64,000 nucleotides of DNA from Pseudarthrobacter raffinosi (GTDB lineage Bacteria; Actinomycetota; Actinomycetes; Actinomycetales; Micrococcaceae): positions 123,523 through 187,522 of the forward strand of contig NZ_JAMXBH010000011.1 of assembly GCF_023913735.1 (NCBI RefSeq), written 5' to 3'. Positions 9,231 to 17,458 of this stretch are shown here, one piece after another. A program made the position numbers and the translations under genes. The notes beneath the pieces were generated by a model. That model was not told where the DNA came from and ran no database searches. It was given only the letters and a program-made list of their open reading frames with translations. Numbering within the stretch: position 1 is the stretch's first letter; every line of letters begins with the position of its first letter.

Positions 9231-10263
9231 GGTTGCCGCCAACGCGCAAGCGATGAAGCGGTGGTTGGACAAGGCTGAAACCGCCATTGCCAACCACAGC
9301 GACCGCCTCAATGCCATCAACATTTTCCCCGTGGCGGACGGTGACACCGGCACCAACCTTTACCTCACCGTTCGGGCGGCCGCCCGTGCCCTGCACAGCG
9401 GCCCGGCGGGCCAAGGCGCGGCAGTCCCGGCTGACGCCGGCCAGGCGGATGTCGGAGCGGTGCTGGCGCGTGCCGGAAGGGCCGCGATGGAGCAGGCCCG
9501 CGGCAATTCCGGAACCCTCTTCTCGGTCTTTCTCTGCGCCGCGGCTGAACCCCTGGCCGGTCACACCCGACTGACGTCAACCCTCCTGGCCGCCGCGCTG
9601 AACCGCGCCCAGATCCGGGCGTGGTCCGCGTTGAGCGATCCCGTCCCCGGCACCATGCTGTCGGTGATGGAAGCCGCCGCACGGGCCGCCGCGGCAGTGG
9701 ACGCCGGCCACAACGGCGACGACAGCAACCAGGCCCTGGGCAAAGCCCTCGACGCTGCCGTCAACGGTGCGCTGAGAGCAGTTGTCAGCACCGAGAGCCA
9801 GTTGGCAGCCCTTGAAGCCGCGCATGTTGTCGATGCCGGGGGCGTTGGCATGCTGCTCATCCTTGACTGCCTCCGCTCCGCCGTCCTGGGCGAAGAACTG
9901 CAGGGCGAACTCCTCGACGGGCTGCACGGCTTCGACGTCCAGGACCCCCACATCCACGCTGACATGCCGGCTGACGACGGCGTTGAGGTCATGTGCACCA
10001 TCAGCCTTTCGCCGCTCAGCGCGGCCACGCTGCGCCAGCGGCTCGACGAGGTCGGCGAGTCCGTCATCATGAGCCAGGTGGACAGTTTGGCCGATGCTGA
10101 AGGCAGCTACCGGTGGCGCGTCCATGTCCACGTCCCCGACGCCGCACCCGCGGTGGCCCTGATCCGTTCCCTCGGCGAGCCCAGCGACATTTCGGTCAGC
10201 GAACTCGCCCTGGCCCGCGAACCCGAACCAGCTCCGGTGAACTCCAGTGGGCATGAACGCTGA
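9220..10263 (+). CDS. DAK2-domain protein, FakA/YloV-like but short
   Basis: The N-terminal half is a DAK2 domain with the nucleotide-binding FPVADGDTGTNLYLTV and the ARGNSGTLFS loop. It resembles the kinase domain of FakA/YloV, which phosphorylates fatty acids bound to FakB. A middle domain follows (VMCTISLSPLSAATLRQRL), and the protein then ends at 347 residues, without the C-terminal domain of full-length FakA (about 550). TTG 9220 was chosen because GGGGGATGGGA lies 6 bp upstream; the frame can be extended to 9181 without a better site. The thiL-DAK2-recG order is common in actinobacteria. The substrate is not known. Confidence 0.75.
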   Translation: MQTKVAANAQAMKRWLDKAETAIANHSDRLNAINIFPVADGDTGTNLYLTVRAAARALHSGPAGQGAAVPADAGQADVGAVLARAGRAAMEQARGNSGTLFSVFLCAAAEPLAGHTRLTSTLLAAALNRAQIRAWSALSDPVPGTMLSVMEAAARAAAAVDAGHNGDDSNQALGKALDAAVNGALRAVVSTESQLAALEAAHVVDAGGVGMLLILDCLRSAVLGEELQGELLDGLHGFDVQDPHIHADMPADDGVEVMCTISLSPLSAATLRQRLDEVGESVIMSQVDSLADAEGSYRWRVHVHVPDAAPAVALIRSLGEPSDISVSELALAREPEPAPVNSSGHER

Positions 10264-12535
10264 ACTGGACCTGGGCCTGGAACGCCTGATCGGAAAGCGG
10301 TCAGCGTCGGCCATTGAGAAGCACCTGGGCATCGCCACAGTCGGCGGCCTCCTGAACTACTTCCCGCGCCGCTACCTGAACCGGGGTGAATTGACGCCCA
10401 TCAGCGAGTTGCCGCTGGATGAAGAGGTCACGCTTTTTGCGCGGGTGCTCTCCAACAGCACGCGCAAGATGCATACGCGCCGTGGTTCCATCACCGACGT
10501 TGTGATCACCGACGACGCCGCCTCCCACGGCCGTCCGCGCCTTTCCGCGGTAGGCCCCGGCAGCGGGCACGGCACGCTCAAGATCACCTTTTTTAGCGGA
10601 CACCGGGCACAGGCGCAGCTCCTGCCGGGCCGGCGCGTGATGTTCTCCGGCAAGGTGACGCGCTACGGAGCGTCCCTGGGCTTGACCAACCCGGACTTCC
10701 ACCTCCTCGACGAGGACCCGGACATGCCGGTCATGGACCCCGAAAAGCTCGCCGCGATGCCCATCCCGGTCTATCCGGCCACCGCAAAGCTCACCAGCTG
10801 GTCGATTCAGAAAGTCATCGCCACGCTCCTGGAAACCGTGGATCTGGATGCCCTGCCGGATCCGCTGCCGGAGGCGGTGGCCCGTAGGGAGAAATTCCTT
10901 CCCGTGGCCGAGGCCTACCGGCTCATCCACAGGCCGGAATCGCAGGCTGACTGGATGAAGGCCCAGGAGCGATTGCGCTACCAGGAGGCCCTGGTCCTGC
11001 AGGCGGCCTTGGCGCGGCGCCGTGCCCAGCTTGCGGCCGAGGAAGCCACGGCGCGGCGCCCGGCCACGGACGGGCTGCTGGCGGCGTTCGACAGGCAGCT
11101 GCCCTTCACGCTCACCGGCGGCCAGGCCGCCGTCGGAAAAACGCTGGCCACGGAGCTGGCGCAGGACAGCCCCATGAACCGGCTGCTGCAGGGTGAGGTC
11201 GGCTCGGGCAAGACCATCGTCGCGCTGCGGGCCATGCTGCAGGTAGTGGATGCCGGCGGGCAGGCGGCCCTCCTGGCGCCCACCGAGGTCCTCGCCGCCC
11301 AGCACTTCGAATCCATCCGGCGGACCCTGGGCTCCCTGTCCCGTGACCCGATGCTGTCCGCGGACGGGCTGCTGGGCAGCCTGGCCGAAGGGGCGGTGCA
11401 GGTCGCCCTCCTCACCGGCTCCATGCCCACCGGCGCCCGGAAACGGGCCATGCTGGACGCCGCATCCGGCGCCGCCGGGATTGTGATCGGCACGCACGCG
11501 CTGCTCAGCGACAACGTAGCGTTCTACGACCTTGGCCTGATCGTGGTGGACGAACAGCACCGGTTCGGTGTGGAGCAGCGGGACGTCCTCAGGTCAAAGG
11601 CCAACAAACCGCCACACCTGCTGGTCATGACGGCCACGCCCATTCCACGCACCGTGGCCATGACGGTCTTCGGCGACCTCGAAACGTCCGTTCTGGACGA
11701 GCTCCCGGCCGGCCGGGCGCCGATTTCCACGCATGTGGTGGGCCTCGCCGAGAACCCCGGCTGGGCAGACCGCATCTGGTCCCGCTCCCGTGAGGAGATC
11801 GACGCCGGTCATCAGGTGTATGTGGTGTGCCCCAGGATCGGAACGGACGACGACGGCGACTTCAGCCCGGGGGAAGCGGAACCTTCCGCGGCTGACCTGG
11901 CGGGCGACGGCGCTGCGCGGGAGCTCGCGTCGGTGACCGCCGTCGTCGAACATCTCCAGCAGGTGCCGGCTCTGGCCGGTGTGCCCCTTGGGCCAATGCA
12001 CGGCCGTTTGGACACCGCAGTGAAATCCGCCGCGATGGCCGACTTCACCGCCAACCGGACCAAGCTCCTGGTCTCCACCACCGTTATCGAAGTCGGCGTC
12101 GACGTCCATAACGCCACCTTGATGGTGATCCTCGACGCCGACCGCTTCGGCATTTCCCAGCTGCACCAGCTGCGCGGCCGGGTGGGCCGTGGCGGGCTTC
12201 CCGGAACGTGCCTGCTCGTCACCAACCTCGAACGCGGGCACCCGAGCCGGCGCCGGCTCGATGCCGTGGAGGCAACCACCGACGGCTTCGAACTGTCGCA
12301 GGAGGACTTGAAGCTGCGCCGCGAGGGCGACATCCTGGGCGCGTCGCAGTCCGGCGGCCGCTCCACCCTGAAACTGCTGCGCGTGCTGGAACACGAGGAC
12401 ATCATTGCGCAGGCGCGCCAGGACGCCCAGGAAATTGTGGGCTCGGATCCGGCCCTGGCGCGGCATCCGCGGTTGGCGGAGGCCATTGACGAGTACTTGA
12501 ACCCCGAGAAGGAGGCGTTCCTTGAGCGCGGATAG
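10253..12535 (+). CDS. recG: ATP-dependent DNA helicase RecG
   Basis: RecG remodels stalled replication forks and branch-migrates Holliday junctions. The 760-residue protein has the N-terminal wedge domain, Walker A (GEVGSGKT), the DEAD-like VVDEQHRFG, motif III (MTATPIPRT) and the C-terminal helicase motifs ending in LHQLRGRVGRG. The start is either ATG 10253 or GTG 10247; both overlap the preceding gene, whose stop is at 10261-10263, so translation is coupled. rsmD follows 9 bp downstream with a strong AGGAGG. Confidence 0.95.
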   Translation: MNAELDLGLERLIGKRSASAIEKHLGIATVGGLLNYFPRRYLNRGELTPISELPLDEEVTLFARVLSNSTRKMHTRRGSITDVVITDDAASHGRPRLSAVGPGSGHGTLKITFFSGHRAQAQLLPGRRVMFSGKVTRYGASLGLTNPDFHLLDEDPDMPVMDPEKLAAMPIPVYPATAKLTSWSIQKVIATLLETVDLDALPDPLPEAVARREKFLPVAEAYRLIHRPESQADWMKAQERLRYQEALVLQAALARRRAQLAAEEATARRPATDGLLAAFDRQLPFTLTGGQAAVGKTLATELAQDSPMNRLLQGEVGSGKTIVALRAMLQVVDAGGQAALLAPTEVLAAQHFESIRRTLGSLSRDPMLSADGLLGSLAEGAVQVALLTGSMPTGARKRAMLDAASGAAGIVIGTHALLSDNVAFYDLGLIVVDEQHRFGVEQRDVLRSKANKPPHLLVMTATPIPRTVAMTVFGDLETSVLDELPAGRAPISTHVVGLAENPGWADRIWSRSREEIDAGHQVYVVCPRIGTDDDGDFSPGEAEPSAADLAGDGAARELASVTAVVEHLQQVPALAGVPLGPMHGRLDTAVKSAAMADFTANRTKLLVSTTVIEVGVDVHNATLMVILDADRFGISQLHQLRGRVGRGGLPGTCLLVTNLERGHPSRRRLDAVEATTDGFELSQEDLKLRREGDILGASQSGGRSTLKLLRVLEHEDIIAQARQDAQEIVGSDPALARHPRLAEAIDEYLNPEKEAFLERG

Positions 12536-12544
12536 GAGGCGGCC

Positions 12545-13183
12545 ATGAGCCGCATCATCGCGGGCGCCGCAGGCGGGACCCCCCTGGTCAGCGTCCCCGG
12601 CTCCCTGACCAGGCCCACTACCGACCGCGTGAAGGAAGCACTGTTCTCCCGGCTCGACGCATTCGGGATCATTGCCGGCGCCCGGGTCCTGGACCTGTAC
12701 GCAGGGTCCGGATCGTTGGGCGTGGAGAGCAGCAGCAGGGGCGCTGAGGCCGTCGACCTCGTGGAATTCGATGCCAAGGCCAGTTCCGTGTGCCAACGCA
12801 ACGCGGACCTGATCAACGGCGTGCTGGGCCGCAAGGCAGTGACGGTCCACCGGTCCAAGGTGGAGTCCTTCCTGGAGCGCACGGCGGAGACGGCCAGCTG
12901 GGACCTGGTGTTCCTGGACCCGCCGTATCCGCTGGATGACCCTGCCCTGTCGGCGGTGCTGGGCAAACTCGCCGATCATCTGGCTCCGGCGGCCGTGGTA
13001 GTGGTGGAGCGGTCCTCGCGTTCACCGGAGCCGTTCTGGCCCGCCGGCCTGGAACGGTTTGCCGAGAAGAAGTACGGCGAAACGCGGCTCTGGTTCGCGG
13101 AGCCATTTGTGCCGGACGCCATCACGCCGGACGCCATCACGCCGGACGTTGTTATTGAGGAGCAGCCGCCGAAGCAGGTTTAG
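12545..13183 (+). CDS. rsmD: 16S rRNA (guanine(966)-N(2))-methyltransferase
   Basis: RsmD methylates G966 of 16S rRNA. The N-terminus SRIIAGAAGG, the SAM-binding LDLYAGSGSLG and the catalytic FLDPPYPL (DPPY) motif are clear. At 212 residues it is slightly long. The extra length is a low-complexity tail in which five codons (PDAIT) are repeated at the DNA level. That tail is probably dispensable and looks like repeat expansion. Confidence 0.93.
   Translation: MSRIIAGAAGGTPLVSVPGSLTRPTTDRVKEALFSRLDAFGIIAGARVLDLYAGSGSLGVESSSRGAEAVDLVEFDAKASSVCQRNADLINGVLGRKAVTVHRSKVESFLERTAETASWDLVFLDPPYPLDDPALSAVLGKLADHLAPAAVVVVERSSRSPEPFWPAGLERFAEKKYGETRLWFAEPFVPDAITPDAITPDVVIEEQPPKQV
13111..13148 (+). repeat. 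15-bp tandem repeat in the 3' end of rsmD
   Basis: Two perfect copies of GCCGGACGCCATCAC (13111-13125 and 13126-13140) are followed by a partial third copy. The unit length is a multiple of three, so copy-number change would only lengthen or shorten the PDAIT tail of RsmD. Confidence 0.9.
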
Positions 13184-13184
13184 G

Positions 13185-13220
13185 GCCTGGGACGCCTGGG
13201 ACGCCTGGGACGCCTGGGAC
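13185..13220 (+). repeat. 9-bp tandem repeat after rsmD
   Basis: Four perfect tandem copies of GCCTGGGAC begin two bases after the rsmD stop codon and end 17 bp before the stop of the convergent spermidine-synthase-like gene. It is a short minisatellite in the convergent gap and a candidate variable-number locus. No hairpin is formed by the unit. Confidence 0.9.
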
Positions 13221-13237
13221 GGCGGGGAGTCTGCGGC

Positions 13238-14026
13238 TCAGCCGGCCAGCCTATCCAGGTCCACGCCGGCGAGAACCTTCGCGGGGTGGGGGCCGCGTGC
13301 CGTCAATTCGGCTGACCAGGCTTCGGGCCAGGGCGCCTGCGTTCCGGCGAGGATGATGTTGCCGGGGTAGCGGCCCGCGAACATCCCGGTTTCGGCGAAG
13401 GCCGCCACGTCGGTCATGGCGCGGCGCATGGCGGCGGCCTGGCTTCGTACCAGGGTCAGGCCGGGTTCATCGCCCACGTTGACGATCAGCAAGCCTTCCG
13501 GTGCAAGGCGTGCACGCGTCTCCTGGTAGAACTCCTCGCAGGCGATGTGGGCCGGGGCTTCCGGACCCGAAAAGATGTCCAGGATCACGACGTCGAACAG
13601 AAGTTCCGCGTTCAGGTCCGCCAGGGCGTCTCGGGCATCGCCGATGACGGTGTGCAGCTCGGTACCGTCAGGCAGGGGGAGTTGCTGCAGGACAAAGTCG
13701 AGGAGCTCGCGTTCCAGCTCCACCGCATACTGGACGGATCCGGGCCTCGTCGCCTGGATGTAGCGCGCAAGGGTCAGGGCTCCGGCCCCAAGATGGAGCG
13801 CGGTGATTGGCCGGCCTTCGGGAGCGGCGAGGTCCACAATGTGGCCGATCCGTCGCAGGTACTCGTAGAAGATCTCCTCGGGATGCGCCAGGTTAACATG
13901 GGACTGCTCGGCCCCGCCGATCCTCAGGACGTAGCCGCCGTCGGTGAAAGCATCGGGCTCGATGGAGGCGTGCTGTCCCGTGGTCCGCAGGAACCGCGTG
14001 GAACGTGTGCCGTCGGGCTCCGCCAT
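13238..14026 (-). CDS. Spermidine synthase-like methyltransferase-fold protein
   Basis: A 262-residue Rossmann-fold protein related to polyamine aminopropyltransferases. It has a glycine-rich nucleotide loop (ITALHLGAGALTLARYI), an acidic strand end (YAVELERELLDFV) and the core segment FDVVILDIFSGPEAPAH, where spermidine synthases carry the catalytic aspartate. It lacks the N-terminal beta-hairpin domain of true SpeE, and the polyamine-binding residues cannot be confirmed, so the substrate is open. Its ATG overlaps the stop of the upstream aminotransferase gene (both on the minus strand), so the two are co-translated. Confidence 0.7.
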   Translation of the reverse strand: MAEPDGTRSTRFLRTTGQHASIEPDAFTDGGYVLRIGGAEQSHVNLAHPEEIFYEYLRRIGHIVDLAAPEGRPITALHLGAGALTLARYIQATRPGSVQYAVELERELLDFVLQQLPLPDGTELHTVIGDARDALADLNAELLFDVVILDIFSGPEAPAHIACEEFYQETRARLAPEGLLIVNVGDEPGLTLVRSQAAAMRRAMTDVAAFAETGMFAGRYPGNIILAGTQAPWPEAWSAELTARGPHPAKVLAGVDLDRLAG

Positions 14027-15255
14027 CAGAGCTTTCCGCGGAGGGTCGCCAGCCTGGCGGCGGCCTCCTCGAGGAGCTCCACTTTCTTGCAGAACGCGAA
14101 TCTGAGCAGGCTCCGTGTCCGTTCCGCGCCCTCCGGGTGGCAGAACACGGGGACGGGGACCGCGGCCACTCCCACCAGTCCGGGCAACCTGCGGGCCAGG
14201 TCCACGGAGTCGCCAATGCCGAGGGGTGCGGTATCCACGTTGACGAAATAGGTTCCCTGCGGCGTGTAAACGTCGAATCCTGCGGCGCGAAGGCCTTCGC
14301 TGAGGATGTCCCGTTTTTTCTGGAGAGTGGCCGCAACGCCCTGGTAAAACTCATCCGGCAGTGCGAGGCCGGTCGCAATGGCCGCCTGGAACGGTGTACC
14401 GGAGCTGTAAGTCAGGAACTGCTTGACCGTCCGGACAGCCGCCACCAGATGGTCCGGGCCGGTCAGCCAACCGATCTTCCAGCCAGTGAAGGAGAAGGTC
14501 TTTCCGGCGGACGAGATGGTGATGGTCCGCTCCGCTGCACCCGGCAGGGTGGCGACAGGAATGTGCCTGGCGCCGAAGGTGAGGTGCTCGTACACCTCGT
14601 CGGTGATGATGAGGCAGTCATGCTTTGCGGCAAGCTCAACGACGCGCTGCAGAACATGGCGGGGGAAGACGGCACCGGTGGGATTGTGCGGGTTGTTCAA
14701 CAGCACCACCCTGGTGCGGTCGGTGAAGGCCGCCTCCATGGCCGTCATGTCCGGGTAAAAGTCGGGAGCCAGCAGCGGGGCGGTGACGTGAGTGGCCCCT
14801 GACAGGCCGATGACGGCGCCGTACGAGTCATAAAACGGTTCGAACGTCAGCACCTCATCGCCAGGGCCGACGAACGCCAGCAACGTTGCGGCGATCCCCT
14901 CTGTGGCGCCGGTAGTGATGATGACCTCTGTGTGCGGGTCCGGGGCCAGCCCGTAGAACCGCTCCTGGTGGGCAGCCACGGCCTCACGCAGTTCCAGGAT
15001 GCCCTTGCCGGGCGCGTACTGGTTGGCCCCGGCTTCGATCGCGGCCATCGCTGCCGCCTTGATTTCCCGCGGTCCGTCCTCGTCAGGAAAGCCCTGCCCG
15101 AGGTTGATGGCGCCGGTCTGCGCCGCCAGCGTGGTCATCTCTTCGAAGATGGTGACGCCCAGTTGGCCGGCAGGTCCCAGCAGATTGGCGCCTGAGGCGG
15201 TGCGCTGCCACGGGGCAGGCACGGTGGGCATGGAAAGGTCCCGTGGTGGATGCAT
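14026..15255 (-). CDS. Class I/II pyridoxal-phosphate aminotransferase
   Basis: A fold-type I aminotransferase with the PLP-binding segments NLGQGFPD, NNPHNPTG, IITDEVYEHL and the Schiff-base lysine in SSAGKTFSFTGWKIGW. The sequence resembles the group that includes kynurenine/methionine aminotransferases and N-succinyldiaminopimelate aminotransferase (DapC-like), so the donor cannot be fixed. The start could be ATG 15255 (MHPPRDLSMPTV) or ATG 15231 (MPTVPAPW); the second has a GGGA at better spacing. It is divergent from coaD, 43 bp away. Confidence 0.82.
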   Translation of the reverse strand: MHPPRDLSMPTVPAPWQRTASGANLLGPAGQLGVTIFEEMTTLAAQTGAINLGQGFPDEDGPREIKAAAMAAIEAGANQYAPGKGILELREAVAAHQERFYGLAPDPHTEVIITTGATEGIAATLLAFVGPGDEVLTFEPFYDSYGAVIGLSGATHVTAPLLAPDFYPDMTAMEAAFTDRTRVVLLNNPHNPTGAVFPRHVLQRVVELAAKHDCLIITDEVYEHLTFGARHIPVATLPGAAERTITISSAGKTFSFTGWKIGWLTGPDHLVAAVRTVKQFLTYSSGTPFQAAIATGLALPDEFYQGVAATLQKKRDILSEGLRAAGFDVYTPQGTYFVNVDTAPLGIGDSVDLARRLPGLVGVAAVPVPVFCHPEGAERTRSLLRFAFCKKVELLEEAAARLATLRGKL

Positions 15256-15298
15256 CCAGTCATGGTATCCCGGCCGTCCCATGCGGTAGGTTCGGTGC

Positions 15299-15799
15299 AT
15301 GAGACGCGCTGTCTGCCCCGGATCCTTTGACCCCATTCACAACGGCCATCTCGAGGTCATCGCCCGTGCCGCCGGCCTCTTCGATGAGGTGATCGTGGCG
15401 GTTTCGACCAACTATGCGAAGAAGTACATGTTCAGCCTGGGGGACCGTCTGGATATGGCGCGCGAAACCCTGGCATCCCTCAAAGGCATTGTGGTGGAAC
15501 CGGTGGGCGACGGTCTCCTGGCCGAGTACTGCCGCCAGCGCGGTGTCTCCGCGATCGTCAAAGGTCTCCGCTCATCCTCAGACTTCGACTACGAACTTCC
15601 GATGGCAACGATGAACCGCCAGCTCAGCGGCGTGGAAACGGTGTTCCTGCCGGCGGAGGCGCACTACCTGCATTTGTCATCCACCCTGATCAAAGAGGTG
15701 GCCGGCCTGGGTGGCAGCGTGTCCGACTATGTGCCCCGGTCGGTACATAAAAGGTTGCTCGCGGGCGGGTCTGCGCCCGATCAGCCGGCAAGAGGGTAG
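15299..15799 (+). CDS. coaD: Phosphopantetheine adenylyltransferase
   Basis: CoaD transfers AMP from ATP to 4'-phosphopantetheine to form dephospho-CoA. The 166-residue protein carries the nucleotidyltransferase motif GSFDPIHNGHLEVI, the GLRSSSDFDYELPMA substrate segment and the C-terminal LSSTLIKEV. No ribosome-binding site is visible. Instead TAGGTT, a plausible -10 element, ends six bases before the ATG, so the mRNA may be leaderless. The cofactor it helps make also supplies the acyl-carrier-protein arm used by the FAS-II operon in this window. Confidence 0.94.
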   Translation: MRRAVCPGSFDPIHNGHLEVIARAAGLFDEVIVAVSTNYAKKYMFSLGDRLDMARETLASLKGIVVEPVGDGLLAEYCRQRGVSAIVKGLRSSSDFDYELPMATMNRQLSGVETVFLPAEAHYLHLSSTLIKEVAGLGGSVSDYVPRSVHKRLLAGGSAPDQPARG

Positions 15800-15899
15800 G
15801 CTAGTCCGGTACTTCGACGGCCGTCCGTCGCCTGGTTTGAGTCCCTGCGGTTCTTCAGGCTAAGATGGTACGTCGGTCATATGTTCAACAGGAGTTCTC

Positions 15900-16448
15900 A
15901 TTAAACGAGATGCTAGTTCGCCCTTGGCGTTCGACGTCAAGGATCTCGGGCGCAGCCCGGGCAGCATGCGGACACTGAAGGAACATGTACCCGCACCAAG
16001 TGATCTTGGTGTGGCACTCATTGGCGTTCAGGAAGGCTCGGACATCGAGCTGGATCTGAGGCTTGAGGCCGTACACGAAGGAATCCTGGTATCAGGAACC
16101 GCAGTCGCCGAAGTAAAAGGCGAATGCGGCAGATGCCTGGATCCCCTTGCGTATGACCTTGAGGTCAATGTGCAAGAACTTTTCTTCTACGAGGGCGTTG
16201 TGCTTTCGGACGAAGAAGACGAAGAAGAGCAATATCGAGTCGAGCGCGATGTCATCGATCTTGAGCCGGTGTTGCGGGACGCAGTTGTAACCATGCTGCC
16301 GTTCCAGCCGGTGTGCCGGGAAGACTGCCAGGGCCTTTGCTCCGAATGTGGAGTCCGCCTGGAAGACGAGCCGGGGCATCACCACGAGATCGTAGATCCT
16401 CGCTGGGCTGCCCTAGCCGACTTGGCTAAGCCTGACCGGCAAAACTGA
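15900..16448 (+). CDS. yceD: YceD/DUF177 family protein, probable ATT start
   Basis: YceD proteins are encoded before rpmF in most bacteria and are linked to 23S rRNA/ribosome biogenesis. The paired cysteines of the family are present (GECGRC and CREDCQGLCSECG). No ATG or GTG lies in frame between the upstream stop (15861) and the conserved core; TTG 15924 would start the protein inside the conserved LAFDVKDLGR and has no ribosome-binding site. AGGAG (15890-15894) sits five bases before ATT 15900, giving (M)KRDASSPLAFDV, so ATT is the likelier start. The length is then 182 residues. rpmF follows after 36 bp. Confidence 0.8.
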   Translation: MKRDASSPLAFDVKDLGRSPGSMRTLKEHVPAPSDLGVALIGVQEGSDIELDLRLEAVHEGILVSGTAVAEVKGECGRCLDPLAYDLEVNVQELFFYEGVVLSDEEDEEEQYRVERDVIDLEPVLRDAVVTMLPFQPVCREDCQGLCSECGVRLEDEPGHHHEIVDPRWAALADLAKPDRQN

Positions 16449-16484
16449 TTTGTACGTGTTTGTCTAGAGAGAAATGAGTTAGCC

Positions 16485-16688
16485 GTGGCTGTCCCGAAGC
16501 GGAAAATGTCTCGCTCGAATACCCGCGCCCGCCGCTCCCAGTGGAAGGCAACTGCCCCCCACTTGGTGAAGACTGTCGAAAACGGCCAGGTTACCTACAG
16601 CCTGCCGCACCAGGCAAAGGTCGTTACCGACTCGGCTGGCACCGCGCTGTTCCTTGAGTACAAGGGCCGCAAGGTCGCAGACGTCTAA
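16485..16688 (+). CDS. rpmF: 50S ribosomal protein L32
   Basis: A 67-residue basic protein starting at GTG and opening (M)[20 protein letters not shown], the diagnostic L32 N-terminus. The four zinc-binding cysteines of the C+ form of L32 are absent, so this is the zinc-free form. It sits in the conserved yceD-rpmF-rnc order. Confidence 0.95.
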   Translation: MAVPKRKMSRSNTRARRSQWKATAPHLVKTVENGQVTYSLPHQAKVVTDSAGTALFLEYKGRKVADV

Positions 16689-16706
16689 TCGGCCGCTTGG
16701 GCTGAC

Positions 16707-17450
16707 ATGATGTCTTCAACTGAAGAGCTTCTGAAGCGTCTCGGTGTCTCCATTGACGCCGGGACGCTTCGTCTTGCTCTCACACACCGTTCCTACGCCT
16801 ACGAAAACGGCGGCATCCCCACCAACGAGCGGCTCGAATTCCTGGGCGACTCCATCCTGGGCTTCTCCGTGACCGATGCCCTGTACCGGGACAACCCCAC
16901 GCTGCCCGAAGGCGACCTTGCCAAGCGCCGCTCTGCGGTTGTCAGCACGCGCGCCCTCGCCGGCATCGGCCGCAGCCTGGGCATCGGGGACTATATCTAC
17001 CTGGGGCAGGGCGAAAAGCTCACCGAGGGCAAGAACAAGGCCTCCATCCTGGCGGACACCATGGAGGCACTCATTGGTGCCACTTACGTGTCCAACGACA
17101 TTGAGACTGCCCGCCAGCTGGTCATGCGCCTGATTGGGCCGCTCCTTAGGGATGCGGCCGCACTCGGCGCCGGCACGGACTGGAAGACCAGCATCCAGGA
17201 ACTGGCAGCCAGCCGGCAGATGGGCACTATCTACTACGCCGTTGAGGGGGACGGGCCCGACCACGCCCGTACTTTCGCGGCTGTCCTGAATATCGGGGGC
17301 AAGCCATATGGCAATGGGTCGGGCCATTCGAAGAAGGAAGCGGAGCAGGAAGCTGCCGCGGACGCCTGGCGGCAGCTCTCCCCAAGCGCGGGAGCCGCCG
17401 TGGCCTCAGCGGCGGAGGACGCATCACCAGAGTCCTCCCGCAGCGTCTAG
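16707..17450 (+). CDS. rnc: Ribonuclease III
   Basis: RNase III cleaves double-stranded RNA in rRNA precursors and structured mRNAs. Domain order is the endonuclease domain with the signature NERLEFLGDSILGF (near residue 40), the second acidic site in LADTMEALIGA, then a C-terminal double-stranded RNA-binding domain ending in GHSKKEAEQEAAADAW. It is 247 residues with an Ala/Ser-rich tail. It lies between rpmF and mutM in a closely spaced run; two adjacent ATG codons (16707, 16710) make the start uncertain by one residue. Confidence 0.95.
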   Translation: MMSSTEELLKRLGVSIDAGTLRLALTHRSYAYENGGIPTNERLEFLGDSILGFSVTDALYRDNPTLPEGDLAKRRSAVVSTRALAGIGRSLGIGDYIYLGQGEKLTEGKNKASILADTMEALIGATYVSNDIETARQLVMRLIGPLLRDAAALGAGTDWKTSIQELAASRQMGTIYYAVEGDGPDHARTFAAVLNIGGKPYGNGSGHSKKEAEQEAAADAWRQLSPSAGAAVASAAEDASPESSRSV

Positions 17451-17458
17451 GCTGAGCC

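Noticed and set aside
15924..15926. TTG 15924 as the yceD start
   Set aside because: It lies within the conserved LAFDVKDLGR block and has no ribosome-binding site, whereas ATT 15900 has AGGAG at five bases.
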